A stretch of DNA of 64,000 nucleotides from Ruegeria conchae (GCF_000192475.1 NZ_AEYW01000018.1:223538-287537), one strand, 5' to 3'. Positions 45,906 to 55,764 are shown, numbered from the stretch's first letter. The notes: generated by a model not told the origin, from the sequence alone. Numbers and translations: made by a program.

Positions 45906-47360
45906 TCAATCGATCATTGGCAACAGCTTGTCCAAGGACGCCTTTGCATCGCCATAGAACATGCGGGTGTTTTCCTTGAAGAACAGCGGGTTTTCGATTC
46001 CAGAATACCCGGTACCCTGACCGCGTTTCGACACGAACACCTGCTTCGCTTTCCAGCATTCCAGAACCGGCATCCCGGCGATCGGGCTGTTGGGGTCCTC
46101 CTGCGCCGCAGGGTTCACAATGTCGTTCGAGCCGATTACGATGGCGACATCCGTGTCAGGGAAGTCATCATTGATTTCGTCCATTTCCAGAACGATATCA
46201 TACGGCACCTTTGCCTCGGCCAGCAGAACGTTCATATGGCCGGGCAGACGACCCGCAACTGGGTGGATCGCGAAGCGCACGTTCTTGCCTTTGGCACGCA
46301 GCTTACGGACCAGTTCACTGACCGATTGCTGCGCCTGTGCCACGGCCATGCCGTAACCGGGGATGATGACGATGCTATCGGCGTCGTTCAGTGCCGCAGC
46401 CACGCCGTCAGCTTCAATCGCGACCTGCTCGCCTTCAACAGCCATCTGTTCACCCTGCGGGCCGCCAAAGCCGCCCAAGATCACGCTCACAAAGTGACGG
46501 TTCATCGCCTTGCACATGATGTAAGACAGGATCGCGCCAGACGAGCCCACCAGCGCACCAACCACAATCAGCAGGTCGTTGCCCAGCGAGAAACCAATGG
46601 CCGCCGCTGCCCAGCCCGAATACGAGTTCAGCATCGACACAACCACCGGCATGTCGGCACCACCGATGCCCATGATCAGGTGATAGCCGATAAACAGCGC
46701 CGCCAGCGTCATCAGGAACAACGGGAAGAAGCCACCGGTCGAGGTGTACCACACCAGGCAGATCAGCGAGAGACCCGCAGCTGCCGCGTTCAGCGCGTGG
46801 CCGCCGGGTAGCTTGGTCGCCGCCGAGGTCACCTTCCCGGCCAGCTTGCCATAGGCCACGACCGAACCAGTAAAGGTGATCGCGCCGATGAAGATTCCGA
46901 GGAACAGTTCAACATGCAGGATCGCCAACTCGGCCGATGTTTTCTTAGCAATCAGCTTGCCAAAGGCGCCCAGATTGGACAGGTCCGCTTCTTTCGCGCT
47001 GTCAGCAATAGCCATGGCTTGCGCCACGTTGCCAATCTCAAAATGCGCATTGAAACCCACGAACACAGCCGCCAGACCGACCAGCGAGTGCATCGCGGCC
47101 ACAAGCTGCGGCATCTCGGTCATCTGGACGCGCTGCGCCACGTACTGACCGATCAGACCGCCGCCGACGATCAGGAGCAGCGACAGCAACCACAGGCCGG
47201 AACCCGGGCCAACCAGCGTGGCAAAGACCGCCAGCGCCATACCGACGATGCCGTACCAAACCGCGCGCTTAGCGCTTTCTTGGTTCGACAGACCGCCGAG
47301 CGAAAGGATGAACAGAACAGCCGCAACAACGTAGGCGGCAGTAGTGAAGCCAAATTCCAT
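45906..47360 (-). CDS. pntB: NAD(P) transhydrogenase subunit beta
   Basis: Membrane and NADP(H)-binding part of the proton-driven transhydrogenase that makes NADPH from NADH. A 484-residue protein: about nine helices in the first 270 residues, then domain III with [53 protein letters not shown] and [16 protein letters not shown]. It follows pntA after 13 bases. Confidence 0.97.
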   Translation of the reverse strand: MEFGFTTAAYVVAAVLFILSLGGLSNQESAKRAVWYGIVGMALAVFATLVGPGSGLWLLSLLLIVGGGLIGQYVAQRVQMTEMPQLVAAMHSLVGLAAVFVGFNAHFEIGNVAQAMAIADSAKEADLSNLGAFGKLIAKKTSAELAILHVELFLGIFIGAITFTGSVVAYGKLAGKVTSAATKLPGGHALNAAAAGLSLICLVWYTSTGGFFPLFLMTLAALFIGYHLIMGIGGADMPVVVSMLNSYSGWAAAAIGFSLGNDLLIVVGALVGSSGAILSYIMCKAMNRHFVSVILGGFGGPQGEQMAVEGEQVAIEADGVAAALNDADSIVIIPGYGMAVAQAQQSVSELVRKLRAKGKNVRFAIHPVAGRLPGHMNVLLAEAKVPYDIVLEMDEINDDFPDTDVAIVIGSNDIVNPAAQEDPNSPIAGMPVLECWKAKQVFVSKRGQGTGYSGIENPLFFKENTRMFYGDAKASLDKLLPMID

Positions 47361-47373
47361 TTGCCCGGCCTCC

Positions 47374-48945
47374 TTAAGATTTCTGGAACATGGCGAGCAT
47401 GCGCCGGGTTACGAGGAAGCCGCCGAAGATGTTGATCCCGGCCATGAAGACAGCCAGCGCCGCAAGCAGAATGACCAGGAATGACCCCGATCCGATCTGC
47501 ATCAAGGCCCCGACGATGATGATCGACGAGATCGCGTTAGTGATCGCCATCAGCGGAGTGTGTAAGCTGTGTGAGACGTTCCAGATCACTTGGAAGCCCA
47601 CGAAGATCGCCAACACAAAGACGATAAAATGCTGCATAAAGCTGGCCGGAGCAACCAGCCCGACCAGCAGCATCAGCGCACCACCGACACCCAGCAAGGT
47701 AAACTGCTGCTTGGTTTGCGCCTTGAAGGCCGCGATCTCCTGCAACTTTTTCTCTTCAGGGGTCAGTTCTTTGACCTCGGGCTTTTTCTGCGCCGCAATT
47801 GCCTGCACCTTGGGCGGTGGCGGCGGGAAGGTGATCTCACCCTCGTGGGTCACGGTCGCGCCGCGGATCACGTCATCTTCCATGTCGTGATTGACTTTGC
47901 CGTCCTTCTCGGGCGTCAGGTCGGTCATCATGTGTCGGATGTTGGTCGCATACAGCGACGAAGACTGCGCTGCCATCCGGCTGGGGAAGTCAGTATAGCC
48001 GATGATGGTCACGCCGTTGTCGGTCACGATCTTCTCATCCGGCACGGTGAGCTTACAGTTGCCGCCCTTTTCTGCAGCCAAATCAACGATGACCGAACCC
48101 GGCTTCATCGCCTCGACCATGTCCTTGGTCCAAAGCTCGGGTGCTTCGCGGTTTGGGATCAGCGCAGTGGTTATGACGATATCCATTTCCGGAGCAAGCT
48201 CGCGGAACTTGGCCAGTTGTGCCTCGCGGAATTCTTCAGACTGGACCGAGGCGTAACCACCGGTCGCCGCTCCGTCTTGCTGTTCCTCCTCGAAGTCCAG
48301 ATAGACGAACTCGGCCCCCATGGATTCGACCTGCTCGGCCACTTCGGGGCGCACGTCAAAGGCATAGGTGATCGCACCTAGCGAAGTCGACGTCCCGATC
48401 GCCGCCAGCCCGGCCACTCCGGCGCCCACGATCAGTACCTTGGCAGGTGGAACTTTACCGGCCGCCGTCACCTGACCGGTAAAGAATCGGCCAAAGTTGT
48501 TGCCCGCTTCGATTACCGCTCGGTAACCGGCAATATTGGCCATCGAAGACAGCGCGTCCATCTTCTGCGCGCGCGAAATACGCGGCACCATCTCCATCGC
48601 GATTACAGTCGCGCCCTTGGACTTGGCGGCCTCCATTCCCTCTTCGTTCCCGGCAGGGTTGAAGAAAGAAATCAGGGTCTTGTCCTTGTTCAGCCGCTTT
48701 AGCTCGGTGGCATCAGGCTGACGAACCTTGGCAATGATATCTGCCGCCTTCCAAAGCGAGGCTGCGGTCTTTATGACCTCGACGCCAGCAGCTTCATAAG
48801 CGGCATCCGAAAACCCCGCAGCCGCGCCCGCGCCTTTTTCGATCAGGCATTCAAAACCCAGTTTCTGCAACTGCACGGCCGAGTCCGGAGTCATCGCGAC
48901 CCGGTTCTCGCCCTTATACGTTTCCTTTGGCGTCCCAATTTTCAC
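47374..48945 (-). CDS. pntA: NAD(P) transhydrogenase subunit alpha, GTG start
   Basis: A 523-residue protein with the NAD(H)-binding domain I ([59 protein letters not shown]) and a C-terminal set of four helices, so it is the undivided form rather than the split PntAA/PntAB found in some alphaproteobacteria. A charged linker (about 385-415) separates the parts. GTG at 48943-48945, with AGGGGG somewhat far upstream. The protein begins with formyl-Met despite the GTG. Confidence 0.96.
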   Translation of the reverse strand: MKIGTPKETYKGENRVAMTPDSAVQLQKLGFECLIEKGAGAAAGFSDAAYEAAGVEVIKTAASLWKAADIIAKVRQPDATELKRLNKDKTLISFFNPAGNEEGMEAAKSKGATVIAMEMVPRISRAQKMDALSSMANIAGYRAVIEAGNNFGRFFTGQVTAAGKVPPAKVLIVGAGVAGLAAIGTSTSLGAITYAFDVRPEVAEQVESMGAEFVYLDFEEEQQDGAATGGYASVQSEEFREAQLAKFRELAPEMDIVITTALIPNREAPELWTKDMVEAMKPGSVIVDLAAEKGGNCKLTVPDEKIVTDNGVTIIGYTDFPSRMAAQSSSLYATNIRHMMTDLTPEKDGKVNHDMEDDVIRGATVTHEGEITFPPPPPKVQAIAAQKKPEVKELTPEEKKLQEIAAFKAQTKQQFTLLGVGGALMLLVGLVAPASFMQHFIVFVLAIFVGFQVIWNVSHSLHTPLMAITNAISSIIIVGALMQIGSGSFLVILLAALAVFMAGINIFGGFLVTRRMLAMFQKS

Positions 48946-49077
48946 CAGTCGGTTCCCCCTAATTTTAGATTCAGGCCAGGTGGGTGTTCAGCATAGAATG
49001 ACAAGCCGACATGTATCCTGCGCAAGATTATTTCGCAAGCGCAGCAATTGAGACGCTGTGTCATGATGACCACACCC

Positions 49078-49527
49078 TTAAATCCATCGCCGTGTTTTGC
49101 GTTCGTATCGCGCGAAATCTGCTCGGAATGTGCGGCGCAACCGGTCTTCCTCGGGAATGATAAAACGGCGCTCCAAAAGCCAGACAAAGATCGGAAGCAA
49201 CACCAACGACAACACCGCGTCGAAGCGCAAGATCAATCCCGCCAATATCAGCACATCGCCCAAATAAATCGGGTTGCGGCTGCGTTTGTAGATACCTGAT
49301 TGAACCATCGCCGACGGCGTTTCATGCGGAAGAACAGAGGTGCGGTGACGACGGAATTCGACCACAGCCATGATCGCAAGAATAATACCGCCGCCGATAA
49401 GAATGCCGCTGAGCAAATCCGTCACCGCCCCGTCCAGAGACAGCCCCATCGGCAGCACGCGCGCTTGCACCCAAGCCAACGCGGCGAAGCCCACAAGCCA
49501 AACAGGTGGAAGATCGATCCGGCGCAT
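49078..49527 (-). CDS. Isoprenylcysteine carboxyl methyltransferase-like membrane protein
   Basis: A 149-residue protein with about four helices and the ICMT/PEMT-type C-terminal region VQSGIYKRSRNPIYLGDVLILAG and LERRFIIPEEDRLRRTFRADFARYERKTRRWI, which in the family binds S-adenosylmethionine and the carboxyl substrate. The bacterial members' substrates are mostly unknown. I use the ATG (MRRIDLPPVW) preceded by GGAAGG; a GTG nine codons earlier is possible. It is a single gene, upstream of pntA by 132 bases. Confidence 0.85.
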   Translation of the reverse strand: MRRIDLPPVWLVGFAALAWVQARVLPMGLSLDGAVTDLLSGILIGGGIILAIMAVVEFRRHRTSVLPHETPSAMVQSGIYKRSRNPIYLGDVLILAGLILRFDAVLSLVLLPIFVWLLERRFIIPEEDRLRRTFRADFARYERKTRRWI

Positions 49528-49683
49528 GGCCTTCCCCAAAGCGGTGACACACACCCACGCATGTCGTTTCTGGGCGCTGTGTTATCGCTTTCTGACTTTG
49601 AAGGCAAAAGCAAAGGTTGTCGCATCCTGAAAAGTTAGCGCACGTTCAAGCCAGCAAGGCACGAGATGCCAAGAATGGACAGG

Positions 49684-49725
49684 TTGGTTCAGATCAGATA
49701 GGCCAAAGTCAATCATCCGAACCAA
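49684..49725. promoter_or_regulatory. Widely spaced inverted repeat before kynU
   Basis: TTGGTTCAGATCA (49684-49696) is matched on the opposite strand by TTGGTTCGGATGA (complement of 49713-49725), 11 of 13 bases identical, ending 20 bases before the kynU ATG. Two inward half-sites of this type would suit an Lrp/AsnC-type regulator such as KynR, known from other proteobacterial kyn operons. The regulator gene is not in the window. Confidence 0.4.
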
Positions 49726-49745
49726 AGCAGTAGAAAAGAAAATCC

Positions 49746-50939
49746 ATGACCGATTTCGCCACAACCAAATCCATGTTCCATCTACCCGAAGGCGTGTTGT
49801 ATCTGGACGGCAACTCTCTGGGTCCTTTGCCGAAATCAGCGGCGAAGCGCGTCGAGAGCATGTTGAAGGATGAGTGGGGGCAGATGCTTATCACCGGTTG
49901 GAACAAGGCCGGGTGGATGGGTATGCCGACCGGACTGGGCGACAGGATCGGACGGCTGATCGGGGCTGAGCCTGGCAGCGTTGTGGTGGGTGACACTCTG
50001 TCGATCAAGGTATATCAGGCAGTTGCCTCAGCGCTGGAACTGAACCCGACTCGCAGGGTCGTCCTGTCTGACAACGGCAATTTCCCGTCTGACCTATACA
50101 TGGCCGACGGTCTGTTGCGGTCACTGGGGCCCGACTATGAATTGCGCGTGGTCGACCCTCAGGATGTTGCCGAGCACATCACCGAAGAGGTCGCGGTTCT
50201 GATGCTGACCGAAGTCGACTATCGCTCGGGTCGTATGCATGACATGAAAGCACTGACCGAACTCGCCCATGCCAATGGCGTCGTGACGGTCTGGGATCTG
50301 GCACACTCTGCGGGGGCCGTCCCGGTTGATCTGTCCGGCTGCAATGCGGATTTCGCTGTTGGCTGCACGTACAAATATCTCAACGGTGGCCCGGGTGCGC
50401 CCGCCTTTATCTATGTGGCCCCACGCTTGTCTGGAAAAGTGCGCCCGGCGCTTTCAGGCTGGCTGGGACACGAGGCACCCTTTGCTTTCGATCTCGACTA
50501 TCGTCCCGGTGCCGGGATCGAGCGGATGCGGGTTGGCACCCCACCGGTCATCCAGATGGCCGCCTTGTCGGCGGCGATGGATATCTGGGATATGGCCGAA
50601 ATGGCCGATGTGCGTGCCAAATCCATCGAATTGACCGAGTTGTTCATCGCTCGCGTCGAAGCCACCTGCCCCGACCTATCCCTGGCGAGCCCCCGTGATC
50701 CTGCCCAGCGCGGCAGTCAGGTCTCGTTTCATTTTGATGAAGGTTACGCTGCCATGCAGGCCTTGATCGCGCGTGGCGTGATCGGTGATTTCCGAGCGCC
50801 CGATATCATGCGTTTCGGCTTCACGCCGTTGTATATCGATGAAGGTGATGTGGAACAGGCCGCCCAAATTCTTGCCGACATCATCACCAACAAATTGTGG
50901 GACAAGCCGGAATACAAAATCCGTCAGCGCGTTACCTGA
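49746..50939 (+). CDS. kynU: Kynureninase
   Basis: PLP-dependent hydrolase cleaving kynurenine to anthranilate and alanine in tryptophan catabolism, 397 residues. Family segments are LYLDGNSLGPLPKSA, WNKAGWMGMP, VGDTLSIKVYQAV, DLAHSAGAVPVDL and GCTYKYLNGGPGAPAF, with Lys210 the predicted PLP lysine. The C-terminal RAPDIMRFGFTPLYI is also typical. The 3' end overlaps the convergent tetR-like gene by 8 bases. No other kyn gene is next to it. Confidence 0.95.
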   Translation: MTDFATTKSMFHLPEGVLYLDGNSLGPLPKSAAKRVESMLKDEWGQMLITGWNKAGWMGMPTGLGDRIGRLIGAEPGSVVVGDTLSIKVYQAVASALELNPTRRVVLSDNGNFPSDLYMADGLLRSLGPDYELRVVDPQDVAEHITEEVAVLMLTEVDYRSGRMHDMKALTELAHANGVVTVWDLAHSAGAVPVDLSGCNADFAVGCTYKYLNGGPGAPAFIYVAPRLSGKVRPALSGWLGHEAPFAFDLDYRPGAGIERMRVGTPPVIQMAALSAAMDIWDMAEMADVRAKSIELTELFIARVEATCPDLSLASPRDPAQRGSQVSFHFDEGYAAMQALIARGVIGDFRAPDIMRFGFTPLYIDEGDVEQAAQILADIITNKLWDKPEYKIRQRVT

Positions 50940-51510
50940 TCTCCAGTGCCGCGCCCAACAGCGTGGCCAATTGCGAAATGCCCTGCTCGAATTCTTCAGC
51001 GCTGGAGGCCGTCATTTTGATGCCCTTCAGCGATGTTGTTATCGTTTTTGCGGCCTCATCCGGGCCAACCGGCAAATGCGCACGACCAGCAGAATCTTCA
51101 CGACGCAACCAATCCGCGTAAAGACGCGTTAGTTTGGCCTCACCCTCCTGAACGATGTCGGTCGACATGGACTTTGTTGCATCGAGCATTTCAAGCCCAT
51201 GGGGCGATGCCAAAATCTCGGCCATCCCTTGGGATTGTGCTTGGACGGCGCCTGCAAGAATTTCCGGCAATGAGCCTTCACCGGCCAATGCCTCCGCCAC
51301 CAGTATGACTTTTTCGTCGTAGTAATACTGAGTCAGCTCGCGGACGATGGCCTCTTTATTTTTGTAATGCAGATATACTGCGGGCCGCGACATCCCTGCC
51401 CCTTTGGCGATGTCATCCATGGACGTCTTGCGAAACCCATAAGCTGCGAAGGCTCGAAAAGCCGAACTCAGAATGGCCGCAGTCTTGGATTCTTCACTTG
51501 CACTCGTCAT
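50932..51510 (-). CDS. TetR family transcriptional regulator
   Basis: A 192-residue repressor-type protein. Its helix-turn-helix occupies about residues 25-55 (TSMDDIAKGAGMSRPAVYLHYKNKEAIV). The C-terminal ligand domain has no recognisable ligand signature. It is divergent from the molybdenum hydroxylase genes with strong palindromes between them, so it most likely controls those genes and itself. I chose the ATG giving MTSASEESK; a longer frame would run through the palindromes. Confidence 0.92.
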   Translation of the reverse strand: MTSASEESKTAAILSSAFRAFAAYGFRKTSMDDIAKGAGMSRPAVYLHYKNKEAIVRELTQYYYDEKVILVAEALAGEGSLPEILAGAVQAQSQGMAEILASPHGLEMLDATKSMSTDIVQEGEAKLTRLYADWLRREDSAGRAHLPVGPDEAAKTITTSLKGIKMTASSAEEFEQGISQLATLLGAALEIR

Positions 51511-51520
51511 GAGAGAACCT

Positions 51521-51580
51521 CTGACATTTCTTGTATATTTTGTCAATTGACAAACTGACATTTTCCATTAAATATGTCAG
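51521..51580. promoter_or_regulatory. Operator cluster between the TetR gene and the hydroxylase operon
   Basis: TTTGTCAATTGACAAA (51539-51554) is a perfect 16-base palindrome. Flanking it are CTGACAT (51521-51527), CTGACAT again (51555-51561) and its complement ATGTCAG (51574-51580), all built on the same TGACA/TGTCA core. The cluster covers the divergent promoter space and suits cooperative binding of the TetR protein encoded next to it. Confidence 0.65.
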
Positions 51581-51609
51581 GAACCAGCCAAAGCTAAGAG
51601 AGGTGCGCC

Positions 51610-52074
51610 ATGGCGACGGCCCTAAAGATCAACGGAAAGACCCATCAGGTTGATCTGCCTGATGATGTGCCCTTGCTGTGGGTGCTGCGAGATGAGGTTG
51701 GACTGACCGGCACTAAGTTCGGTTGCGGCGTGGCCGCCTGCGGTGCCTGCACAGTTCATATTGATGGTGAGGCCGTGCGGTCCTGCCAGGTGTCACTTTC
51801 GGATGTTTGGGGAGATGTCACCACGGTCGAAGGGCTTGGTACGCCTGACGCCATGGCAACGATCCAGAAGGCCTGGGCTGATCACCAAGTGGCCCAATGC
51901 GGCTATTGCCAGTCGGGCCAGGTCATGCAGGCCGCAGCCCTTCTGGCCGAAAACCCGGCCCCATCGGACGCTGAAATCGACGACGCCATGCAGGGCAACC
52001 TATGCCGCTGCGGCACCTATCCTCGCATCCGCGCCGCCATCAACGACGCCGCATCCAAACTGAAGGAGGCCTGA
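51610..52074 (+). CDS. (2Fe-2S) subunit of a molybdenum hydroxylase (IorA-like)
   Basis: A 154-residue small subunit of the xanthine oxidase family. The plant-ferredoxin-type cluster has Cys39, Cys44, Cys47 and Cys59. The second, helical cluster has Cys97, Cys100, Cys132 and Cys134 (CGYC, CRC). It is followed after 3 bases by the large molybdopterin subunit. The two-subunit layout without a FAD subunit is that of isoquinoline 1-oxidoreductase and some aldehyde or nicotinate dehydrogenases. The substrate is unknown. Confidence 0.93.
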   Translation: MATALKINGKTHQVDLPDDVPLLWVLRDEVGLTGTKFGCGVAACGACTVHIDGEAVRSCQVSLSDVWGDVTTVEGLGTPDAMATIQKAWADHQVAQCGYCQSGQVMQAAALLAENPAPSDAEIDDAMQGNLCRCGTYPRIRAAINDAASKLKEA

Positions 52075-52077
52075 TTC

Positions 52078-54318
52078 ATGGCAAGCATCGGAAAAATCCT
52101 GCGCCGCACCTTCCTGATCGGATCAGCCGCCATTGTCGGTGGCGTGGCCTTTGGCGCCTATTATGTCACTCGTCCTGCCGCGAATCCGCTGAAGCCGCGT
52201 GAAGGTGAAACCGCGCTCAGCCCCTTTGTTCTGATCGACCAGCAGGGCGTGACCCTGTTCGCGCCGCGTGCTGAGATGGGTCAGGGCGTGATGACCACCT
52301 GGGCGGCGCTGATCGCCGAAGAATTGGATGTCGAACTGGACGATATCCGCGTGCTGCACGGTCCTGCTGCTGCGGCCTATTACAACCACGCCCTCATGGG
52401 GGAAAGCCTGCCAAACAAAGGCTATGACGTCTCGGATTTCCAGCACAATTTGGGTGAGGCACTGGGCGTTTTGGGCCGAACACTCAGCCTGCAGGTCACC
52501 GGTGGGTCGACATCGATGAAAGACGGATTCGAACGGATGCGGATGGCTGGAGCCACCGCGCGCGAGACGTTGAAACAGGCCGCTGCGGACCAGTTGGGCG
52601 TTGATCGCGACCAACTCAAGACCGAAAATGGCGCTGTGATCGCACCGGACGGCACGCGCATTCCCTACACCGAACTAGCCGAGGCCGCAGGCCAGATCGA
52701 GCCGCCCGAGGTCACCCTGCGCGATCCGTCAGAGTGGCGTTTGATCGGCAAATCCCTCCCGCGCGTTGATATTCCGGGAAAGTCTACTGGCACCGCAACC
52801 TTTGGTATCGACGTACGGCCTGAGGGGTTGAAATTCGCCTCGGTCCGCATGAACCCCAAGCTGGGCGGCACGATGAACGGCTTCGACGCCAGCGCGGCCG
52901 AAACCATGCCCGGGGTCGAAAAAATCGTTGATCTGGGCACGGGCGTTGCTGTGATAGCCAACAACACATGGCTTGCGATGCAGGCGGTCGAGGCGATCGA
53001 CGTAGATTGGGGCGACGCCCCCTATCCTCCCGAAACCGATGCATTGTTTGAACAGATCGCCAAAGCGTTTGATGACGCTTCGAACTCGACCATGCGTGAT
53101 GATGGAGATGTAGATGTTCTGCCCGAAGGGGCCACCGAAATCACGGCGGACTACACTGTTCCTTATCTGGCCCACGCCACGATGGAACCAATGAACGCCA
53201 CCGCGCTCTATACCGGCAGCAAGCTGGACCTGTGGTGCGGCAATCAGGCCCCGACGCTGATCCAGATGCGGGTGGCCAACACCGCCGGGCTTGAGACCGA
53301 GGCAGTTGAGATTCACACCACTTATCTGGGTGGAGGCTTCGGCCGCCGGGGCGAGCTGGATTTCGGCGAGATCGCAACCAAAGTCGCCATGGCGATGCCC
53401 GGCACCCCGGTTCAGACCACCTGGAGCCGTGAAGAGGATATGCGCCACGATTACTACCGTCCAGGTGCCATGGCCCGAATGCGTGGTGCGGTGAAGGACG
53501 GCAAAGCCGTTCTGATCGACGGCAAGGTCGCCTCCCAATCCCCAACCCAGCAAGCCGTGAAGCGATATACCGGCTTTTCCGGCGGGGGACCCGACAAAGT
53601 CCTTGTCGAAGGTTTCTTCAACCAACCTTACGCCGTTCCGAATTATCGCATGAGCGGCCACATCGCTGATCTGGCCGTACCGGTTGGGTTCTGGCGATCG
53701 GTCGGCAACAGCCACAATGGTTTCTTTCACGAGACCTTTTTGGACGAGATGGCCCATGCCGCCGGGCGTGATCCGCTGGACTTTCGGATTGAACTGACCA
53801 AGACCGAATTCGCCCCAGCTGCGGGATGTCTTGAAGCCGTCAAGGAGATGTCAGGTTGGACCGGCAAGACCCCAAATGGTGTCGGACGTGGCGTGGCGAT
53901 GACTTACAGCTTTGGGACCCCGGTCGCACAGGTGATCGAGGTGGTGGACGAGGATGGTACCATCCGAATCCGCAAAGCCTGGATCGCCTGCGATGTGGGC
54001 CTCGCGCTTGATCCGGCAACAGTTGAGGCGCAGATGATTGGCGGCATGATCTATGGCCTTTCGGCTGCGACCTCAGGCGAGATCACCTTCTCGGATGGTG
54101 AAGTCGAACAACTGAACTTCCCGGACTATGACGGGCTTCGGATGCACAACACTCCAGTAACAGAAGTCCGGATACTCGAAACCCAGAAACATCTGGGTGG
54201 TGTCGGTGAGCCGGGTACTCCGCCCTCGATGCCCGCTTTGGGGAACGCATTGTTTGATCTGACCGGAGAGCGCGCGCGCAGCCTGCCGCTGAACAAACAG
54301 TTCAACTTGATGGTCTAA
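52078..54318 (+). CDS. Molybdopterin-binding subunit of a molybdenum hydroxylase (IorB-like)
   Basis: A 746-residue catalytic subunit. Its N-terminus carries a twin-arginine-like signal (Arg9-Arg10 in LRRTFLIGSAAIVGG), implying export or membrane anchoring of the assembled enzyme. The domain features are FAPRAEMGQGVMTTWAALIAEELDV, GGSTSMKDGFERMR, LGGGFGRRGELDF and the C-terminal LGGVGEPGTPPSMPAL with the catalytic glutamate. IorB-type enzymes pass electrons to an outside acceptor, and no cytochrome c subunit is encoded here. Under likely control of the divergent TetR protein. An aldehyde or N-heterocycle substrate is plausible but unproved. Confidence 0.92.
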   Translation: MASIGKILRRTFLIGSAAIVGGVAFGAYYVTRPAANPLKPREGETALSPFVLIDQQGVTLFAPRAEMGQGVMTTWAALIAEELDVELDDIRVLHGPAAAAYYNHALMGESLPNKGYDVSDFQHNLGEALGVLGRTLSLQVTGGSTSMKDGFERMRMAGATARETLKQAAADQLGVDRDQLKTENGAVIAPDGTRIPYTELAEAAGQIEPPEVTLRDPSEWRLIGKSLPRVDIPGKSTGTATFGIDVRPEGLKFASVRMNPKLGGTMNGFDASAAETMPGVEKIVDLGTGVAVIANNTWLAMQAVEAIDVDWGDAPYPPETDALFEQIAKAFDDASNSTMRDDGDVDVLPEGATEITADYTVPYLAHATMEPMNATALYTGSKLDLWCGNQAPTLIQMRVANTAGLETEAVEIHTTYLGGGFGRRGELDFGEIATKVAMAMPGTPVQTTWSREEDMRHDYYRPGAMARMRGAVKDGKAVLIDGKVASQSPTQQAVKRYTGFSGGGPDKVLVEGFFNQPYAVPNYRMSGHIADLAVPVGFWRSVGNSHNGFFHETFLDEMAHAAGRDPLDFRIELTKTEFAPAAGCLEAVKEMSGWTGKTPNGVGRGVAMTYSFGTPVAQVIEVVDEDGTIRIRKAWIACDVGLALDPATVEAQMIGGMIYGLSAATSGEITFSDGEVEQLNFPDYDGLRMHNTPVTEVRILETQKHLGGVGEPGTPPSMPALGNALFDLTGERARSLPLNKQFNLMV

Positions 54319-54357
54319 GAACGATTTGGTCCGGCGCCGCGTCGGGCCAATTCACCT

Positions 54358-55137
54358 TCAGGCCGTGCGCTGGAAACGAGCCGCTTCATTCCCTTCCGCC
54401 CAAGCGTGTACAGCGCGTCCGAACGCCTGGAACAGCGGCCGCGAGACCGGGTCATTCGCCGCATCCCACTCTGGATGCCACTGGACCGACAGGGTAAATC
54501 CGGGCGCATCCTTGACATAAATCGCCTCGGGTGTTCCATCAGGGGCGTGGCCGTCAATCACCACATTCTCGCCCAATGTTTTGATCCCCTGCCCGTGCAG
54601 TGTATTGGTCATCACCTCAGCCGCACCCAACAAGCGGTGGAAAACTCCACCTTCGGTCATCTTCACGACGTGCCGCAAGGCAAACTTTTCCTCCAACGTG
54701 CCATCGGGTGGCATTCGGTGGTTCTGGCGCCCAGGAAGATCGCGAATTTCGGGATAAAGCGTGCCACCCAAGGCGACGTTCACTTCCTGAAACCCTCGGC
54801 AGATCCCAAAAAACGGCTGCCCCCGCTCGGCACAAGCCCGGACCAGAGGCAGCGTGATCGCATCCCGCGCGCGGTCGAACTCACCATGCGCTTCGGTTGC
54901 GGGCTCGCCATATTCCTCAGGATGAACATTGGGGCGCCCGCCTGTCAGCAAAAAACCGTCGCAAACCTCTAGCAATTCGTCGACCGATACATAGCGCGGA
55001 TCAGCAGGTATTAGCAGAGGCAGACAATCCGATACGTTGGACACCGCATCAGAATTCATCGTCCCGCCCGCATGCGTCGGGTACTGATCATTCATCAAGT
55101 AAGAGTTGCCGATAATTCCAACAACGGGGCGCGCCAT
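54358..55137 (-). CDS. Class I glutamine amidotransferase-like hydrolase (peptidase C26, PuuD type)
   Basis: A 259-residue protein. The nucleophile elbow FFGICRGFQEVNVALGG has Cys113, and the later WHPEWDA carries the His and Glu of the triad. The central GFLLTGGRPNVHPEEYG is typical of gamma-glutamyl-GABA hydrolases (PuuD, putrescine breakdown). No other puu gene is adjacent. AAGGA lies 6 bases before the chosen ATG; 26 upstream codons are also open but lack conservation. Confidence 0.9.
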   Translation of the reverse strand: MARPVVGIIGNSYLMNDQYPTHAGGTMNSDAVSNVSDCLPLLIPADPRYVSVDELLEVCDGFLLTGGRPNVHPEEYGEPATEAHGEFDRARDAITLPLVRACAERGQPFFGICRGFQEVNVALGGTLYPEIRDLPGRQNHRMPPDGTLEEKFALRHVVKMTEGGVFHRLLGAAEVMTNTLHGQGIKTLGENVVIDGHAPDGTPEAIYVKDAPGFTLSVQWHPEWDAANDPVSRPLFQAFGRAVHAWAEGNEAARFQRTA

Positions 55138-55272
55138 TCCAAGTCCTTTGTTTCGCAGGTATTCTGCAAAACCTATCGGCAGCCCGAGCCGCGCGCAACG
55201 ACACAGACCCTGCATGGCAGCGCAAGCGCGTGTTCAGCCGCGCACATCACCTGTAAAATCGAACCGAGGGTT

Positions 55273-55698
55273 TTAGATCTCGCCCACGAGCCCGGCACCC
55301 TCGATGCCAACGAGCGCGGCTTGGGCGTCATTGTCGGACGTATCGCCAGTGACACCCACGGCACCAATCACTGCACCCTTGCGGTCACGCACCAGAACTC
55401 CGCCTGGGACTGGTACAACCTGACCGCCGTAAACCCCGTTCACCGCCGCCATGAAATAGGCCTGCCCTTCGGCGCGCTGCATCTGCGCAGTACCCGCCAT
55501 GCCCAGCATCACCGATCCGTATGCTTTGCCATGCGCAATTGCAAACCGCCCCGGCGCGGCACCGTCTTCGCGTTCAAAAGCGATCACGTGACCGCCCGCA
55601 TCCAGAACCACAACCGAGAGGGGCTTCAGCTCCATCTCACGCCCTTTTTCCAGCGCTTTTCGAATGATGGTCCGCGCTTTGCGCAATGAAATAACCAT
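55273..55698 (-). CDS. GlcG/HbpS family (heme-binding-like) protein
   Basis: A 141-residue protein. It shows ARTIIRKALEKGREM, SVVVLDAGGHVIAFEREDGA, IAHGKAYGSVMLGM and VPVPGGVLVRDRKGAVIGAVGVTGD, the DUF336/GlcG pattern. Members occur next to glycolate oxidase and malate synthase genes, and here malate synthase G lies directly downstream on the same strand. Its function is unclear; some relatives bind heme or cobalamin-related ligands. Confidence 0.9.
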   Translation of the reverse strand: MVISLRKARTIIRKALEKGREMELKPLSVVVLDAGGHVIAFEREDGAAPGRFAIAHGKAYGSVMLGMAGTAQMQRAEGQAYFMAAVNGVYGGQVVPVPGGVLVRDRKGAVIGAVGVTGDTSDNDAQAALVGIEGAGLVGEI

Positions 55699-55710
55699 GC
55701 CCGATCCCTT

Positions 55711-55764
55711 TCATCTGGCCCAAAATATCCTCGGGGGAGCGCGAGGGGGCAGACGGCCCCCTCG
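55711..55764. repeat. Interspersed palindromic repeat, copy 3
   Basis: Begins TCATCTGGCCCAAAATATCC and includes CGAGGGGGC-AGACG-GCCCCCTCG (55742-55764), a perfect 9-pair hairpin. It shares GGGGGAGCGCGAGGGG with copy 1 almost exactly. It lies between the GlcG-like gene and glcB, in the 3' flank of glcB. Confidence 0.75.

Noticed and set aside
48942..49187. An 81-codon minus-strand open frame between the ICMT-like gene and pntA
   Set aside because: It overlaps the end of the ICMT-like gene in another frame and lacks a ribosome site; only its end near pntA looked suggestive.
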